51,414 nucleotides of DNA from Bacteroidetes bacterium ADurb.Bin008 (GTDB taxonomy: Bacteria; Bacteroidota; Bacteroidia; Bacteroidales; Tenuifilaceae): positions 1 through 51,414 of the forward strand of contig MWFE01000066.1 of the NCBI GenBank assembly GCA_002071445.1, given 5' to 3'. How positions within the stretch are numbered: the first letter of the stretch is position 1; every line of letters starts with the position of its first letter. The notes beneath the pieces are model-generated. The model saw only the letters and a program-made list of their open reading frames with translations, had not been told where the DNA came from and ran no database searches. The position numbers and the translations under genes were made by a program. Shown in pieces: positions 1-10,800 of this stretch.

Positions 1-1
1 C

Positions 2-661
2 GCAAGCGTGGGCGGTAAGAATGGGTTGAATTTGAATGGCTACAAGAATATCATTGGAACGTTTAATCAGCCCGAATTTGTCATTTGCGATGTGCTGATG
101 CTGAAAACATTGCCCAACGAGGAGTTGGCCAACGGCTTTGCCGAGATTGTGAAGCATACCCTCATTGCCGATGCCAAAATGTTTGGGTTCATTGAGGAGA
201 ATGTGGAGGGATTGCTAAATCGTAATGGACAGATTATCGAAAAGCTGGTGGAGCATTCGGTGAGGGTGAAGGCAAGAATTGTACAGGCCGATGAGTTTGA
301 AAAGGGCGAGCGGAAAAAACTTAATTTAGGTCATACCTGGGGGCATGCTGTTGAAAAGCTGTCGGGTTTGCCCCATGGGCAAAGCGTAAGCATAGGCCTG
401 GAGTTCGCTGCACGGCTCTCACTAGAAAAAGGCCTGTTGGACGCACACGATTACCAACGATTGATTAACCTGCTGCAGGAACTCCGGTTGCCAACCGTTA
501 CGACCCTGAATCCCTTGCAGCTATTTGACGCACTCACCAGGGATAAAAAGAAAATTGCCGATTCCGTCGATTTTATCCTGATGAAGGGGATTGGGGAGGT
601 TGTAATCGAGAGGCTGACACTGACTACCATTAAAAATTTTTTAGTGCAAAACTATAAATAG
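2..661 (+). CDS. aroB: 3-dehydroquinate synthase, C-terminal part (5' end outside window)
   Basis: Converts DAHP to 3-dehydroquinate, the second step of the shikimate pathway (cytosolic, NAD and metal dependent). The frame is open to the left edge and begins with ASVGGKNG, the family's conserved glycine-rich stretch (usually SVGGKTG), so about 219 C-terminal residues are present and the N-terminal NAD-binding part is missing. Metal-ligand motifs are visible: ANGFAEIVKH, with the ligand Glu, and LNLGHTWGHAVE, with the His pair. An in-frame GTG at 8 is internal, not a start. The gene is followed after 24 nt by aroD in the same direction, so it is the visible head of an aro operon. Identification is firm; only the N-terminus is unseen. 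Confidence 0.95.
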   Translation, partial: ASVGGKNGLNLNGYKNIIGTFNQPEFVICDVLMLKTLPNEELANGFAEIVKHTLIADAKMFGFIEENVEGLLNRNGQIIEKLVEHSVRVKARIVQADEFEKGERKKLNLGHTWGHAVEKLSGLPHGQSVSIGLEFAARLSLEKGLLDAHDYQRLINLLQELRLPTVTTLNPLQLFDALTRDKKKIADSVDFILMKGIGEVVIERLTLTTIKNFLVQNYK

Positions 662-685
662 CTGTTCACTTACCTTTTAGTTAAG

Positions 686-1348
686 ATGCACCCAAAAATT
701 TGCTTAAGCATAGGGAATGTAACTTACGAAGAAGCGCTAAAGCATCTGAGCAACGTGGCATTGGCCGAGATAAGAATGGATTTGCTGAACCTCCCCGATG
801 AACAGCTCTTAACACTTTTCCGTCTGGGGCGAAGCACCATTGCCACCTATCGCTCTCATGAAAATTTTGACCTTCTCGAAGCTAAGTATAATCAGGCCAT
901 CGGGGTGGGTTGCACCTATGTTGATATCAATATTAATGTTCCCGAGGATTACCGAAACAGGATAGCCCATTTAGCCCACAGCACAGGGTGTAAGGTAATC
1001 TTGTCGTACCATAATTTTAAGGAAACTCCGGACAGACAGTATTTAATGCATTTGATTGACAGCATGCGTGGTTCTGTTACCGATACGGTGAAAATAGCAT
1101 GCCTGGCCAATAGCCCACAGGATTGCTCCACCATCCTTGGTCTGTACCATGCGTACTCAAACCTTGTGGCGTTCTGCATGGGCGAAATAGGGAGAATTAC
1201 CCGCCTGGCCGCTCCATTGCTGGGTGCACCCTTTACCTATGCATCCATTGAGGGGATGGAGATTGCTCCCGGACAGATGAGCTACGGTGAGATGGAGGAC
1301 ATTCTGAGAAGAATGGAGAGTGTTAATCCATTGTTTAAGAATGAGTAG
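686..1348 (+). CDS. aroD: Type I 3-dehydroquinate dehydratase
   Basis: Dehydrates 3-dehydroquinate to 3-dehydroshikimate through a Schiff base. The 220-residue length fits the single-domain type I TIM-barrel family. Visible signatures are AEIRMDLL near residues 27-34, the catalytic His in LSYHNF (His109), and the Schiff-base Lys in TVKIA (Lys136), followed by the conserved ending region GAPFTYASIEG and APGQMS. The start ATG at 686 gives a normal N-terminus (MHPKICLSIG). Its last 8 nt overlap the preferred aroE start (ATGAGTAG), which indicates translational coupling. This overlap recalls the fused AroD-AroE enzymes of plants and some bacteria, but here the two are separate chains. Confidence 0.95.
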   Translation: MHPKICLSIGNVTYEEALKHLSNVALAEIRMDLLNLPDEQLLTLFRLGRSTIATYRSHENFDLLEAKYNQAIGVGCTYVDININVPEDYRNRIAHLAHSTGCKVILSYHNFKETPDRQYLMHLIDSMRGSVTDTVKIACLANSPQDCSTILGLYHAYSNLVAFCMGEIGRITRLAAPLLGAPFTYASIEGMEIAPGQMSYGEMEDILRRMESVNPLFKNE

Positions 1349-2309
1349 CATGAAATCCTCCACCGACAAACTCCAATCAAGCAAGAGGTATTATGCCGTA
1401 TTCGGTAATCCCATCCTTCATAGCAAGAGCCCTCAACTTTTCAATTCTGTTTTTGAAGGGCAAGGGATTGATGCAGTGTTCACCCGTATTAGAACATTGA
1501 GTGGCCATGATGTGATAGTCTTGATCAGGAATTTGAATCTTTCGGGAGCGAGCATTACCACTCCGTTCAAGGAGGAGGTTATGCCCTTTCTCGATTCCAT
1601 CTCTGAAGAGGCAAAGCGCATTGGCGGGGTCAACACCATTGTCAACAATAACGGCAAGCTATCGGGATATAATACTGATCATCATGGAGTTACCAATTCA
1701 CTCACTGAATCGGGCCTTACCCTACATGGGCTCAAATGCCTTGTACTTGGTGCCGGCCCAGCCGGCAGAGCAGCCGTTTATGGGTTGATGACCGGTGGGG
1801 CAGAGGTTACGATCTCCAATCGTACCCCGGGTAGAGCACAGCTCATTGCCCGACAGTTTGGATGCAAGGCTTTGGATATGGAAAAAATAAACCATGAAAT
1901 TGGTGGGTTTGATGTTGTTGTATCGGCTCTTTTTCCCGATGCCAATCCGTTGAGTGATGTTAATTTGCCACCCTCAATTACCATTCTCGACGCCAACTAC
2001 CGAAAGTCGGGTGTAGGCGCACATGCTGAGGCTTGCGGATGTAAAGTAATCACCGGACAGCGATGGCTTGTCAACCAGGCAGTTGAGTCATTCAAACTAT
2101 TTTTTGGATTTGAACCCGATATCAGTTTGATGGAGAGAGGTTTTGACATTAATCTCCGGAAAAACTCCATTAATGCAATCTTATGCACCATAGATGCTAA
2201 GGTTATAAATTTGGCCAATGCGGATATTGTCATTTCACTCCCGGTGGAGCAGGGGGGTAGTTTTAACACTATTTTGAATGAAGAGGTTAGTAAAGCCTTC
2301 GGTGGTTAG
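1341..2309 (+). CDS. aroE: Shikimate dehydrogenase with C-terminal extension
   Basis: Reduces 3-dehydroshikimate to shikimate with NADPH. Counting from the ATG at 1341, the substrate-binding motif NPILHSKSP lies at residues 23-31, the catalytic Lys is in TTPFKEE (Lys77), the catalytic Asp is in YNTDHHG (Asp113), and the Rossmann loop GAGPAG lies at 137-142. A GTG at 1320 would add seven residues inside aroD and is less likely than the ATG that overlaps the aroD stop by 8 nt; ATG 1350 is another option. Family members usually end soon after the LVNQAVESF helix. This protein continues for about 60 residues (from about FEPDISL), and its 3' end overlaps aroA by 32 nt. The extension has no motif I recognise. 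Confidence 0.93.
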   Translation: MSSMKSSTDKLQSSKRYYAVFGNPILHSKSPQLFNSVFEGQGIDAVFTRIRTLSGHDVIVLIRNLNLSGASITTPFKEEVMPFLDSISEEAKRIGGVNTIVNNNGKLSGYNTDHHGVTNSLTESGLTLHGLKCLVLGAGPAGRAAVYGLMTGGAEVTISNRTPGRAQLIARQFGCKALDMEKINHEIGGFDVVVSALFPDANPLSDVNLPPSITILDANYRKSGVGAHAEACGCKVITGQRWLVNQAVESFKLFFGFEPDISLMERGFDINLRKNSINAILCTIDAKVINLANADIVISLPVEQGGSFNTILNEEVSKAFGG

Positions 2310-3522
2310 CGGCACGGTGCAAGCGCCTGCATCCAAAAGCGTTGCCCAAAGGGCAATAGCCCTTGCAGCGATGGCTCGGGGGCACTCGGAGATTTTCAAC
2401 GCCGGTACCAGCGAGGATTGCCTTGCTGCAATTCGTGTTTGTAAGGATTTGGGCGCATCCGTTGAAATTGACAATGACCGCATAGTGATTAATGGAGGGT
2501 TAAAACTACCGGAACAACCCTTGAACTGTGGTGAATCGGGATTGGGCATAAGGATGTTCTCTTCCGTGGCATCAACACTGTCCGGCGAGGTGGTTTTGAC
2601 AGGCGAAGGCTCACTGAAGAAAAGGCCAATGCAGATGATTGCCGATGCGCTGACACAGGCTGGGGTTGAGTGCTCCACGGCCAATGGGTATCTCCCCATT
2701 CGGGTAAAAGGACCGATGAAGGGCGGGGTAATCAGTATCGATGGCTCTTTGAGTTCACAGGTCCTCACGGGTTTGCTGATGGCTTCGCCCATGGCTCACT
2801 CCGATGTTACCATACAGGTTAGCAATCTCAAAAGTACACCATACGTTCAGCTGACCATTGACATGATGCGCAGCTTTGGTGTAGAGGTTGAGAATATTGA
2901 TAATACCCAATTCAGAGTTAAGGCGCCCGGGCAGTATATACCTTGCCAATATAGCGTTGAGGGCGACTGGAGTGGAACTGCATTCTTGCTGGTTGCCGGT
3001 GCCATTGCGGGAGAGGTAGAGGTAACAAACCTCTATCCGCTATCGCTTCAGCCCGATAGGGAAATAGTAAACGCCCTGATATATTGCGGAGCGTACGTTT
3101 CTATTCGTGATAATGGCATTTTGGTTAGGCAGGAGGGTTTAAACGGGTTTCATTTCGATGCCACCCATTGTCCCGATTTGTTCCCTCCTCTGGTGGCCCT
3201 TGCATCGCACTGTAGGGGAGAATCAAGGATTTTGGGCGTTTCCCGATTAAAAGTGAAGGAGAGCGATAGAGGCGCAGCGCTTGTGGAGGAATACTCAAAA
3301 ATGGGTGTCGGCATAGCCATACAGGAAGATGTAATGATTATCCGGGGAGGCAAGCCCAAATCGGCTCATGTTCAATCGCATAACGACCATCGCATTGCCA
3401 TGTCCTGTGCGGTTGCCGCCTTGGCGGGCGAAGGGGAGGTGGAGATTGACCATGCTGAAGCGGTGGGGAAGAGTTACCCTGAATTTTTTACCGATATTCA
3501 GAGGATTACAGGTGATTTATGA
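2278..3522 (+). CDS. aroA: 3-phosphoshikimate 1-carboxyvinyltransferase (EPSP synthase)
   Basis: Joins phosphoenolpyruvate to shikimate-3-phosphate to give EPSP. The 414-residue length is slightly short but normal for the two-domain family. Signatures are APASKSVAQRA (residues about 17-27, PEP/S3P-binding Lys), NCGESGLGIR (the family usually shows GNSGTxxR), KKRPM, SLSSQVLTGL, RLKVKESDR and NDHRIAMS. The ATG at 2278 lies inside the tail of aroE, so the genes overlap by 32 nt in different frames, implying coupled translation. Shikimate kinase, which supplies the substrate, is not encoded in the window. Confidence 0.95.
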   Translation: MKRLVKPSVVSGTVQAPASKSVAQRAIALAAMARGHSEIFNAGTSEDCLAAIRVCKDLGASVEIDNDRIVINGGLKLPEQPLNCGESGLGIRMFSSVASTLSGEVVLTGEGSLKKRPMQMIADALTQAGVECSTANGYLPIRVKGPMKGGVISIDGSLSSQVLTGLLMASPMAHSDVTIQVSNLKSTPYVQLTIDMMRSFGVEVENIDNTQFRVKAPGQYIPCQYSVEGDWSGTAFLLVAGAIAGEVEVTNLYPLSLQPDREIVNALIYCGAYVSIRDNGILVRQEGLNGFHFDATHCPDLFPPLVALASHCRGESRILGVSRLKVKESDRGAALVEEYSKMGVGIAIQEDVMIIRGGKPKSAHVQSHNDHRIAMSCAVAALAGEGEVEIDHAEAVGKSYPEFFTDIQRITGDL

Positions 3523-3574
3523 TGGATAAACTTGTATTGATTACAAAAATCAACAATAAACGAACAACGAAGCC

Positions 3575-4564
3575 ATGAACACATTCGGACGAATCTTTAG
3601 GATTTCCATCTTTGGCGAGTCGCACGGCCCTGCCATTGGGGTTACCATCGACGGGGTTTCTGCAGGTATGCCGCTTACGGTGAACGATTTCCTGCCCGAC
3701 CTCAAACGCAGGCAATCGGGAGCCAAGGGAACCACCCCCCGCGTGGAGGAGGATATGCCCGAGATTGTATCGGGTTGGATGAATGGGCACACCACGGGCG
3801 CGCCGCTCACCATCCTGTTTCGCAATAGCAATATCCGGTCGGGCGACTATGACAATATTGCCAAAACCCCACGCCCCGGTCATGCAGACTTTGCCGCCCA
3901 CGTCAAGTTTGGGGGGCACAACGATATCAGGGGTGGAGGCCATTTCTCGGGCAGGCTCACCCTTGCGCTGGTGGCAGCCGGTGTGGTGGCAAAAAAAATG
4001 GTTGAGCCCATAGACATTGAGGCTAAAGTGATATCGGTGGGTGGTAGTTGCGAAATTGAGGAAACCATTGACAGGGTCTTGGAGCAGGGTGATTCTGTGG
4101 GAGGAATTGTTGAATGCAGGGCCAATGGCATACCAGTAGGCCTGGGTGAGCCATTTTTCGACTCCGTGGAATCGGTTATCAGCCATTTGGCCTATGCCGT
4201 GCCGGCAATTAAGGGCATTGAGTTTGGCTCGGGGTTTGCGTCCGCCTCCATGAACGGCAGCCGGCACAACGACCCCATACTTGACGCCACGGGGCGCACG
4301 GCCACCAACCATGCCGGAGGCATAACCGGTGGGCTGACCAATGGCAATGAGCTGGTATTCAGGGTGGCTGTAAAACCCACCTCAAGCATAGGCATGCCCC
4401 AAAACACCCATAGCATAGAGACGGATAGGGTGGAGGAACTGGTGATTAATGGCAGGCACGACGCCTGCATAGCCCTCAGGGTTCCCGTGGTTATGGAGGC
4501 CATCACGGCCATTGCACTGGTCGATTTTCGGCTTTTGGCTAAATTTAGAATCGTTTCTATTTGA
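3575..4564 (+). CDS. aroC: Chorismate synthase with an unusual C-terminus
   Basis: Makes chorismate from EPSP using reduced FMN, the last step of the pathway. Motifs include FGESHGPAIGV (residues 13-23), RRQSGAKGTTPR, RPGHADF, DIRGGGHFSGR, NHAGGITGG and GRHDACIA. The protein has 329 residues, somewhat shorter than the usual 350 or so. The end is odd: most relatives carry a Pro-Arg after the C-terminal Cys motif and end in a VLADxxL-type helix, whereas this one reads CIALRVPVVMEAITAIALVD and then a lysine/phenylalanine-rich tail. Nucleotides 4464-4512 recur at 11551-11599 beyond the neighbouring giant gene, so the 3' end looks rebuilt. The gene follows aroA by 52 nt. Confidence 0.94.
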   Translation: MNTFGRIFRISIFGESHGPAIGVTIDGVSAGMPLTVNDFLPDLKRRQSGAKGTTPRVEEDMPEIVSGWMNGHTTGAPLTILFRNSNIRSGDYDNIAKTPRPGHADFAAHVKFGGHNDIRGGGHFSGRLTLALVAAGVVAKKMVEPIDIEAKVISVGGSCEIEETIDRVLEQGDSVGGIVECRANGIPVGLGEPFFDSVESVISHLAYAVPAIKGIEFGSGFASASMNGSRHNDPILDATGRTATNHAGGITGGLTNGNELVFRVAVKPTSSIGMPQNTHSIETDRVEELVINGRHDACIALRVPVVMEAITAIALVDFRLLAKFRIVSI

Positions 4565-4824
4565 CTTTAAATTCTGAAAGTTTTAACTTGCGGGTTCAAT
4601 ATTTTAAGGCTTATGCCATGGCATTGGTTTGTGCCATCTACTGTATTGCCTCACAATCTTGTGATGACCTCTTGCTCAGTGCAGGATATTATCCCTAAGG
4701 TTGAGATTGACCTCCTTGGAGGGGAAGTCGTTGTTTTCATTGGTCTATTAGTAAACCTATGGCATACAGTTTGTTTAAATAATTAATTTATGAATAATTG
4801 ACCCAAATCCTAAAATATTTAACC
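4565..4824. other. Gap between aroC and the giant surface-protein gene
   Basis: No confident gene. One short frame from ATG 4618 reads MALVCAIYCIASQSCDD and stops within 26 codons; it resembles a lipoprotein signal but is probably chance or a relic. A small palindrome CCTCCTTGGAGG occurs near 4710-4721. The last 60 nt are AT-rich and must hold the promoter of the giant gene, but I could not find a clean TAnnTTTG element. Confidence 0.4.
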
Positions 4825-7800
4825 ATGAAAAAAACACTATTAATTTCTTTGATATTTGGAGTTCTGTCTGCCACCACGCTATTGGCACAGGACCCTCCGG
4901 GTGAACCCATGGTGCTGGTTTTCAATACCGAACTTTCCGACGGTACTACCATCACCTTGCCACTTCGTGGGGATGTGGATCTTACCGTTGACTGGGGCGA
5001 TGGCAGCGACCTGGAGATTGTTACCACAGAGTGTTTCCTTGAGCACACCTACGATGAAGAGGGAGAGTACAACGTTACGCTGAGCGGCTCTCTCACATGG
5101 TTTGGGGTATACTGGTGGGATCCTTACCCCAACATTGAAAAGCTGATAAGGGTAACCAGTTTTGGCAACCTTGGTCTGGAGAGTCTGATGGGTGCATTCA
5201 TGGGGGCTAAGAATCTTATCGAGGCACCCGATGTTCTGCCATCCGGAATAACAGATTTGTCATTTTTATTCCATGGTGCCAGTTCCTTCAATTATGATAT
5301 TAGCGATTGGGATGTGAGCGGGGTTTACAATATGAACTGTCTGTTCACTGGAGCCATCTCTTTTAATCAGCCCATCTGGAAATGGGATGTGAGTGGGGCA
5401 ATGTTTATGGGCGATATGTTTTGTGGAGCCACTTCCTTTAACCAACCCATTGGGAATTGGAATGTGAGTAACGTATTGAATATGAGCGGTTTGTTTTGCG
5501 AGGCTACTTCCTTCAATCAGCCCATCGGGGAATGGGATGTGAGTAGCGCAAATAGTATGGCGAATATGTTTTATAAAGCCACCTCCTTTAATCAGGACAT
5601 CAGCGGTTGGAAAGTGGTTAACGTTAAGACGATGGTAGAAATGTTTAAAGATATAACCCTTAGCACAGCCATTTATAGCAGCATTCTCATTGAATGGTCG
5701 CAGCTTGCGCTACAAACGGATGTGGTTTTCCACGGTGGGAATAGTAAATATAGGGATAGCGATGCGGCAGCTGCAAGACAGTTTTTAATCGATGAATTTA
5801 ACTGGGACATTATTGATGATGGTGGTCCTGTAGATCACTACACCATTGTTGCCAGCGCAAATCCTATGGATGGAGGAACCATTGAGGGTGATGGAGATTG
5901 CGATTTTGATGCAGAGGTTACCCTAACCGCCACTGCAAACGGTGACTACTCTTTTGTGAATTGGACTGAGAATGACGTGGAAGTGTCCACCGATGCAGCC
6001 TATACATTTATTGCCACCGACGACCGTACGCTGGTGGCCAATTTCAGCCTTCCCTACACCATTGGTGCAATTGTAAATCCTGAAAACTCAGGAAACGTTA
6101 CGGGTGCCGGTGAGTACGGCCACGGTGCAACGGTTATTCTAACCGCTATCCCCAACGAGGGTTACTCTTTTGTAAACTGGACTGAGGATGATATGGAAGT
6201 GTCCACCGATGACGTTTATACGTTCACCGCCACAGGTCATCGCATGCTTGTTGCCAACTTCAGTTTGAATAGGTATACAATTGACATCAGCATGAATCAT
6301 GAGAATTGGGGTAGCATTACGGGTGCAGGCGAGTATGACCACGGTACATTGGTTACCCTTACCGCCAGTCCAAAGCCCGGCTTCTATTTTGTGAACTGGA
6401 CTGAGGATGACAGTGAGGTATCCACCGATGCGACTTATACATTTATCGCTACCGAGAATCGTACGTTGGTGGCTAACTTCGAGGCATACGAGGTTTCCGA
6501 TGATATGGTATTGTGGTTCAACACCGGTCTTTCCGATGGCACCACCGTCACCCTGCCGCTTCGCGGTGATGTGGACATTTCCGTTGACTGGGGCGATGGC
6601 AGCGAACCTGAGAGCGTTACTACAGAGGGAAACCTAGAGCACACCTACAGTGTGGAGGGTGAGTACACGGTTACTGTCAGCGGCACGCTCACATGGTTTG
6701 GTTCAGACTCTTGGGAACCATGTCCTAACATTGATAAGTTGACTAAGGTTATCAGTTTCGGAAATCTTGGGTTGAAGAGCTTATCCGGTGCTTTTTATAA
6801 TGCAACGAATCTGACCGAAGTGCCGGCAACATTGCCTGTCACCGCATCGGATTTGTCATACATGTTCTGTGGTGCCTCATCTTTTAACCAGGACATCGGC
6901 GCTTGGGATGTTAACAGCGTTACGAATATGAGAAGTATGTTTTATTCTGCCACCTCTTTCAATCAGGATATCGGTGGTTGGGATGTAAGCAGCGTAACAA
7001 ATATGTTCGGTATGTTCGATAGTGCCACCTCCTTTAACCGGGGTATCGGAGGATGGGATGTGAGCAGTGTAACAAATATGGGTTCAATGTTCAATGACGC
7101 CACCTCCTTCAATCAGGATATCGGCGATTGGGATGTGAGCAGCGTTACGAATATGTGTTGGATGTTTTGTGGTGCTAGTTCCTTCGACCAGGATATAGGT
7201 GGGTGGGATGTGAGCAGCGTGTGGTATAATATATACCATGAGCACGGCATGTACGGTATGTTCGCTGGCGTTACCCTTAGCCTGAACAATTACAACTCCC
7301 TGCTGGTAAATTGGTCGGCTCTTAATTTGAAACCTAAAGTTGAACTAAATGCAGGATATAGTAAGTATTCCTCCGGTATTGTGGCCGCAGCTCGCCAAAG
7401 TATAATCGATACCTATGAGTGGACTATTCATGATGGAGGTCCAGCCGATGATCCCGTATTCCCATTATGGCTTGTGTCTTCTCCGGTAGGCCATGCAACC
7501 TTTAGAGGGCATAGCTACTACCTGCCCGGAGATGTAGCCAATGTAAAATGTATTCCTCATGCAGGGTGGAAGTTTCAATACTGGGTTGATGAAAACGATG
7601 ACATCGTAAGTACCAACCCGCAGTTTCCCTACGTAATGCCCGATTCGGCGGTTACCCTTACCGCTGTGTTGGAGCAAAAACCCTTAAGAACGCTTACCAT
7701 TGAGTTTATGCCTCAGGGAACCGGAGATTTGGCAGTTTCCATGGGAGAAATGGGAGAGGTAGGAACGGGCAGGGAGTGTTTCGTTGGCGAGATTATTTCC

Positions 7801-10800
7801 CTTGAGGCATTTCCAAAGCCCGGACACTACTTCACCCACTGGACCGATGAGGAGGGTAATACTCTGAGTACTATCCCACAGCTGACGTTTATCATGCCCG
7901 ATGCCGATGCTATTCTGACAGCCCACTTCGAGGTCTACGAGGCCACAGACGATATGGTTCTTTGGTACAATACCAGTCTTTCCGAAGGAACCACCATTAC
8001 CTTACCGCTCAGGGGAAATGTGGACCTTACAGTTGACTGGGGCGATGGCAGCGATGTGGAGATTGTTACCACAGCAACAGATTTATCGCACACCTACGCC
8101 ACTCATGACACCTACATGGTAACCCTAAGCGGTAACCTACAGTGGTTTGGGAGAGATCATTGTACATACGCTGAGAAACTGATCAAGGTAACCAGTTTTG
8201 GTAACCTTGGTTTACAGAATTTATCATTTGCTTTCAGCGGTGCAAGGAACCTAACCGAGGTGCCGGCCGTGTTGCCATCCACAGTAACACAATTGGTTTA
8301 TATGTTCGAAGATGCTACATCCTTTAACCAGGATATTGGTGTTTGGGATGTGAGTGGGGTAACGAATATGAGTTGTATGTTCATGGGAGCCACTTCCTTT
8401 AATAAAAATATCGGAGGGTGGGATGTTAGCAACGTAACGTCTATGTCAGATATGTTCTTTAAAGCCACTTCCTTTAACCGACCCATCGGGGGATGGAATG
8501 TGAGCAATGTAACGACTATGTACAGAATGTTTTACCAAGCCACCTCCTTTAACCAGCCCATTGGGGAATGGAATGTGAGCAGCGTGACGAATATGAGTTC
8601 GATGTTCCATGGTGCCACCTCCTTCAACCAGGATATTGGCGGGTGGGATGTGAGCGGGGTAAGGTTTATTAGCAGTATGTTCAGCGGTGCTGCTTCATTT
8701 AACCAACCCATCGGGGAGTGGGATGTAAGTGGTGTAACGAGTATGTACGGTATGTTCGAAGGCGCTACCTCTTTTAACCAGCCCATCGGCAATTGGGATG
8801 TGAGTGCGGTAACGAGTATGCGTAACATGTTCTATGGTGCCTCTTCATTTAACCGGGATATTGGTGGTTGGGATGTGAGCAGCGTGACGGATATGAATAG
8901 TATGTTTATGGGTGCCACCTCCTTTAACCAGGACATTGGCAGTTGGGATGTGAGCAACGTAGTGAGTATGCCAAATATGTTTGCGGGGGTCACCCTTGGT
9001 ACGGGTAGCTATAGCAGCCTCCTCATTGGTTGGTCGCAGCTTACGCTGCAAAATAATATTAATTTCAACGCAGGGAATAGTAAGTATAGGATAGGAGATG
9101 CGGCAGCAGCAAGGCAGAGTATAATCGACAACTTTGGCTGGACCATTGTGGATGGTGGCCCGGTGGATCACTACACCATTGCCGCTAGTGCACAACCTGC
9201 GGAAGGAGGAACCGTTGAGGGAGATGGGGAGTTCGATTTTGATGCTACCGTTACCCTAACCGCAACACCAAATTCAAGCGAGGATTACACCTTTGTGAAC
9301 TGGACCGAGGGTGGTGTGGAGGTGTCTATCAATGCGGTATATACATTCACCGCCACTAACGACCGCACGCTGGTGGCCAACTTCAGCCTTCCCTACACTA
9401 TCAGCGTTGAAATAAACCCCGAAAACTCAGGAAGCGTTACGGGGGCAGGCGAATACGTTCATGGATGGCCTGTTGACCTATTTGCCACACCAAACGAAGG
9501 CTACACCTTTGTGAACTGGACCGAGGAGGGTATAGAGGTATCCACCAATCCCTTTTATACGTTCCCTGCCACAAGATCCCGCATGCTGGTGGCCAACTTC
9601 AGCCTTCCCTACACCATCAGCGCAAGTGTTAATCCTGAGAATTCGGGAAGTATTACGGGTGCAGGAGAATATGACCATGGCACATCGGCTACCCTCACTG
9701 CCACCGCTAACGAGGGATACACCTTTGTGAACTGGACCGAGGGCAATGCCGAGGTATCAACAGATGCGGTTTATACCTTCACCACCACCCGCAATCGGAC
9801 ATTGGTAGCCAACTTTAGCCTTCCCTATACCATCAGCGCAAGTGTTAATCCTGAGAACTCGGGAAGTATCACGGGTGCAGGAGAATATGACCATGGCACG
9901 TTGGTTACCCTAACTGCCACCGCAAACGAGGGCTATACCTTTGTGAATTGGACAGAGGGAGGCGTTGAGGTGTCCACCGATGCGGCCTATACGTTTACTG
10001 CCAACGGAAATCGCACGTTGGTGGCCAATTTCAGTCTTAACCACTACACCATTAATGCTGATGTGAACCCAGAGAACTCGGGAAGTGTTACGGGTACAGG
10101 CGAGTTCGACTATGGTACATCTGTTACCCTCACTGCCACCGCAAACGAGGGCTACTACTTTGTGAACTGGACAGAGGGCGACACAGAGGTATCCACTGAT
10201 GATGCATATACATTTACTGTTACACAAGATCGTACGCTGGTGGCCAACTTCAGTCTAAACAGCTATACCATAAGTGCCAGTGTAAATCCTGAGAACTCGG
10301 GAAGCATTACGGGTACTGGCGAATACGACCATGGCACATCGGTTACCCTCACTGCCACCGCAAACGAGGGCCACACTTTTATAAACTGGACTGAGGGCGA
10401 CACAGAGGTGTCCACTAATGCCTCCTATACATTCATCGCTACCGACAACCGCACCCTGGTGGCCAATTTCAGCGTACATAGTTACACCATCAGTGCCTAC
10501 GTGAATCCTGAGGGTGCGGGTACAATTTCAGGTGCTGGCGAGTACGACCACGGTACATTGGTTACCCTTACTGCCATTGCTAATGAGGGCTATACCTTTA
10601 TCAACTGGACAGAGGGCGGTATAGAGGTATCCTCTGATGCCTCCTATTCATTCACCGCCACCGTCAACCGTTTTCTGGTGGCCAACTTCAGCCTAAACAT
10701 CTACACCATTAGTGTCAGTGTTAGCCCTGAAAACTCGGGCGGTGCTTCGGGTGCAGGCGAATACAGCCATGGTACATCGGTTACCCTCTATGCCTATGAA

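Noticed and set aside
3506..4312. Long minus-strand open frames inside aroC, and similar ones inside nifJ and the RND genes
   Set aside because: They mirror strongly conserved plus-strand genes and have no family features; frame shadows of GC-richer coding sequence.
3575..4564. Frameshift in aroC to explain its odd end
   Set aside because: The frame is intact and ends within a plausible C-terminal helix; the duplicated 3' segment explains the oddity better than a simple frameshift.
4580..4605. tRNA-like stretch (GGGTTCAAT) after aroC
   Set aside because: Resembles a T-loop, but no acceptor, D or anticodon stems can be formed around it.
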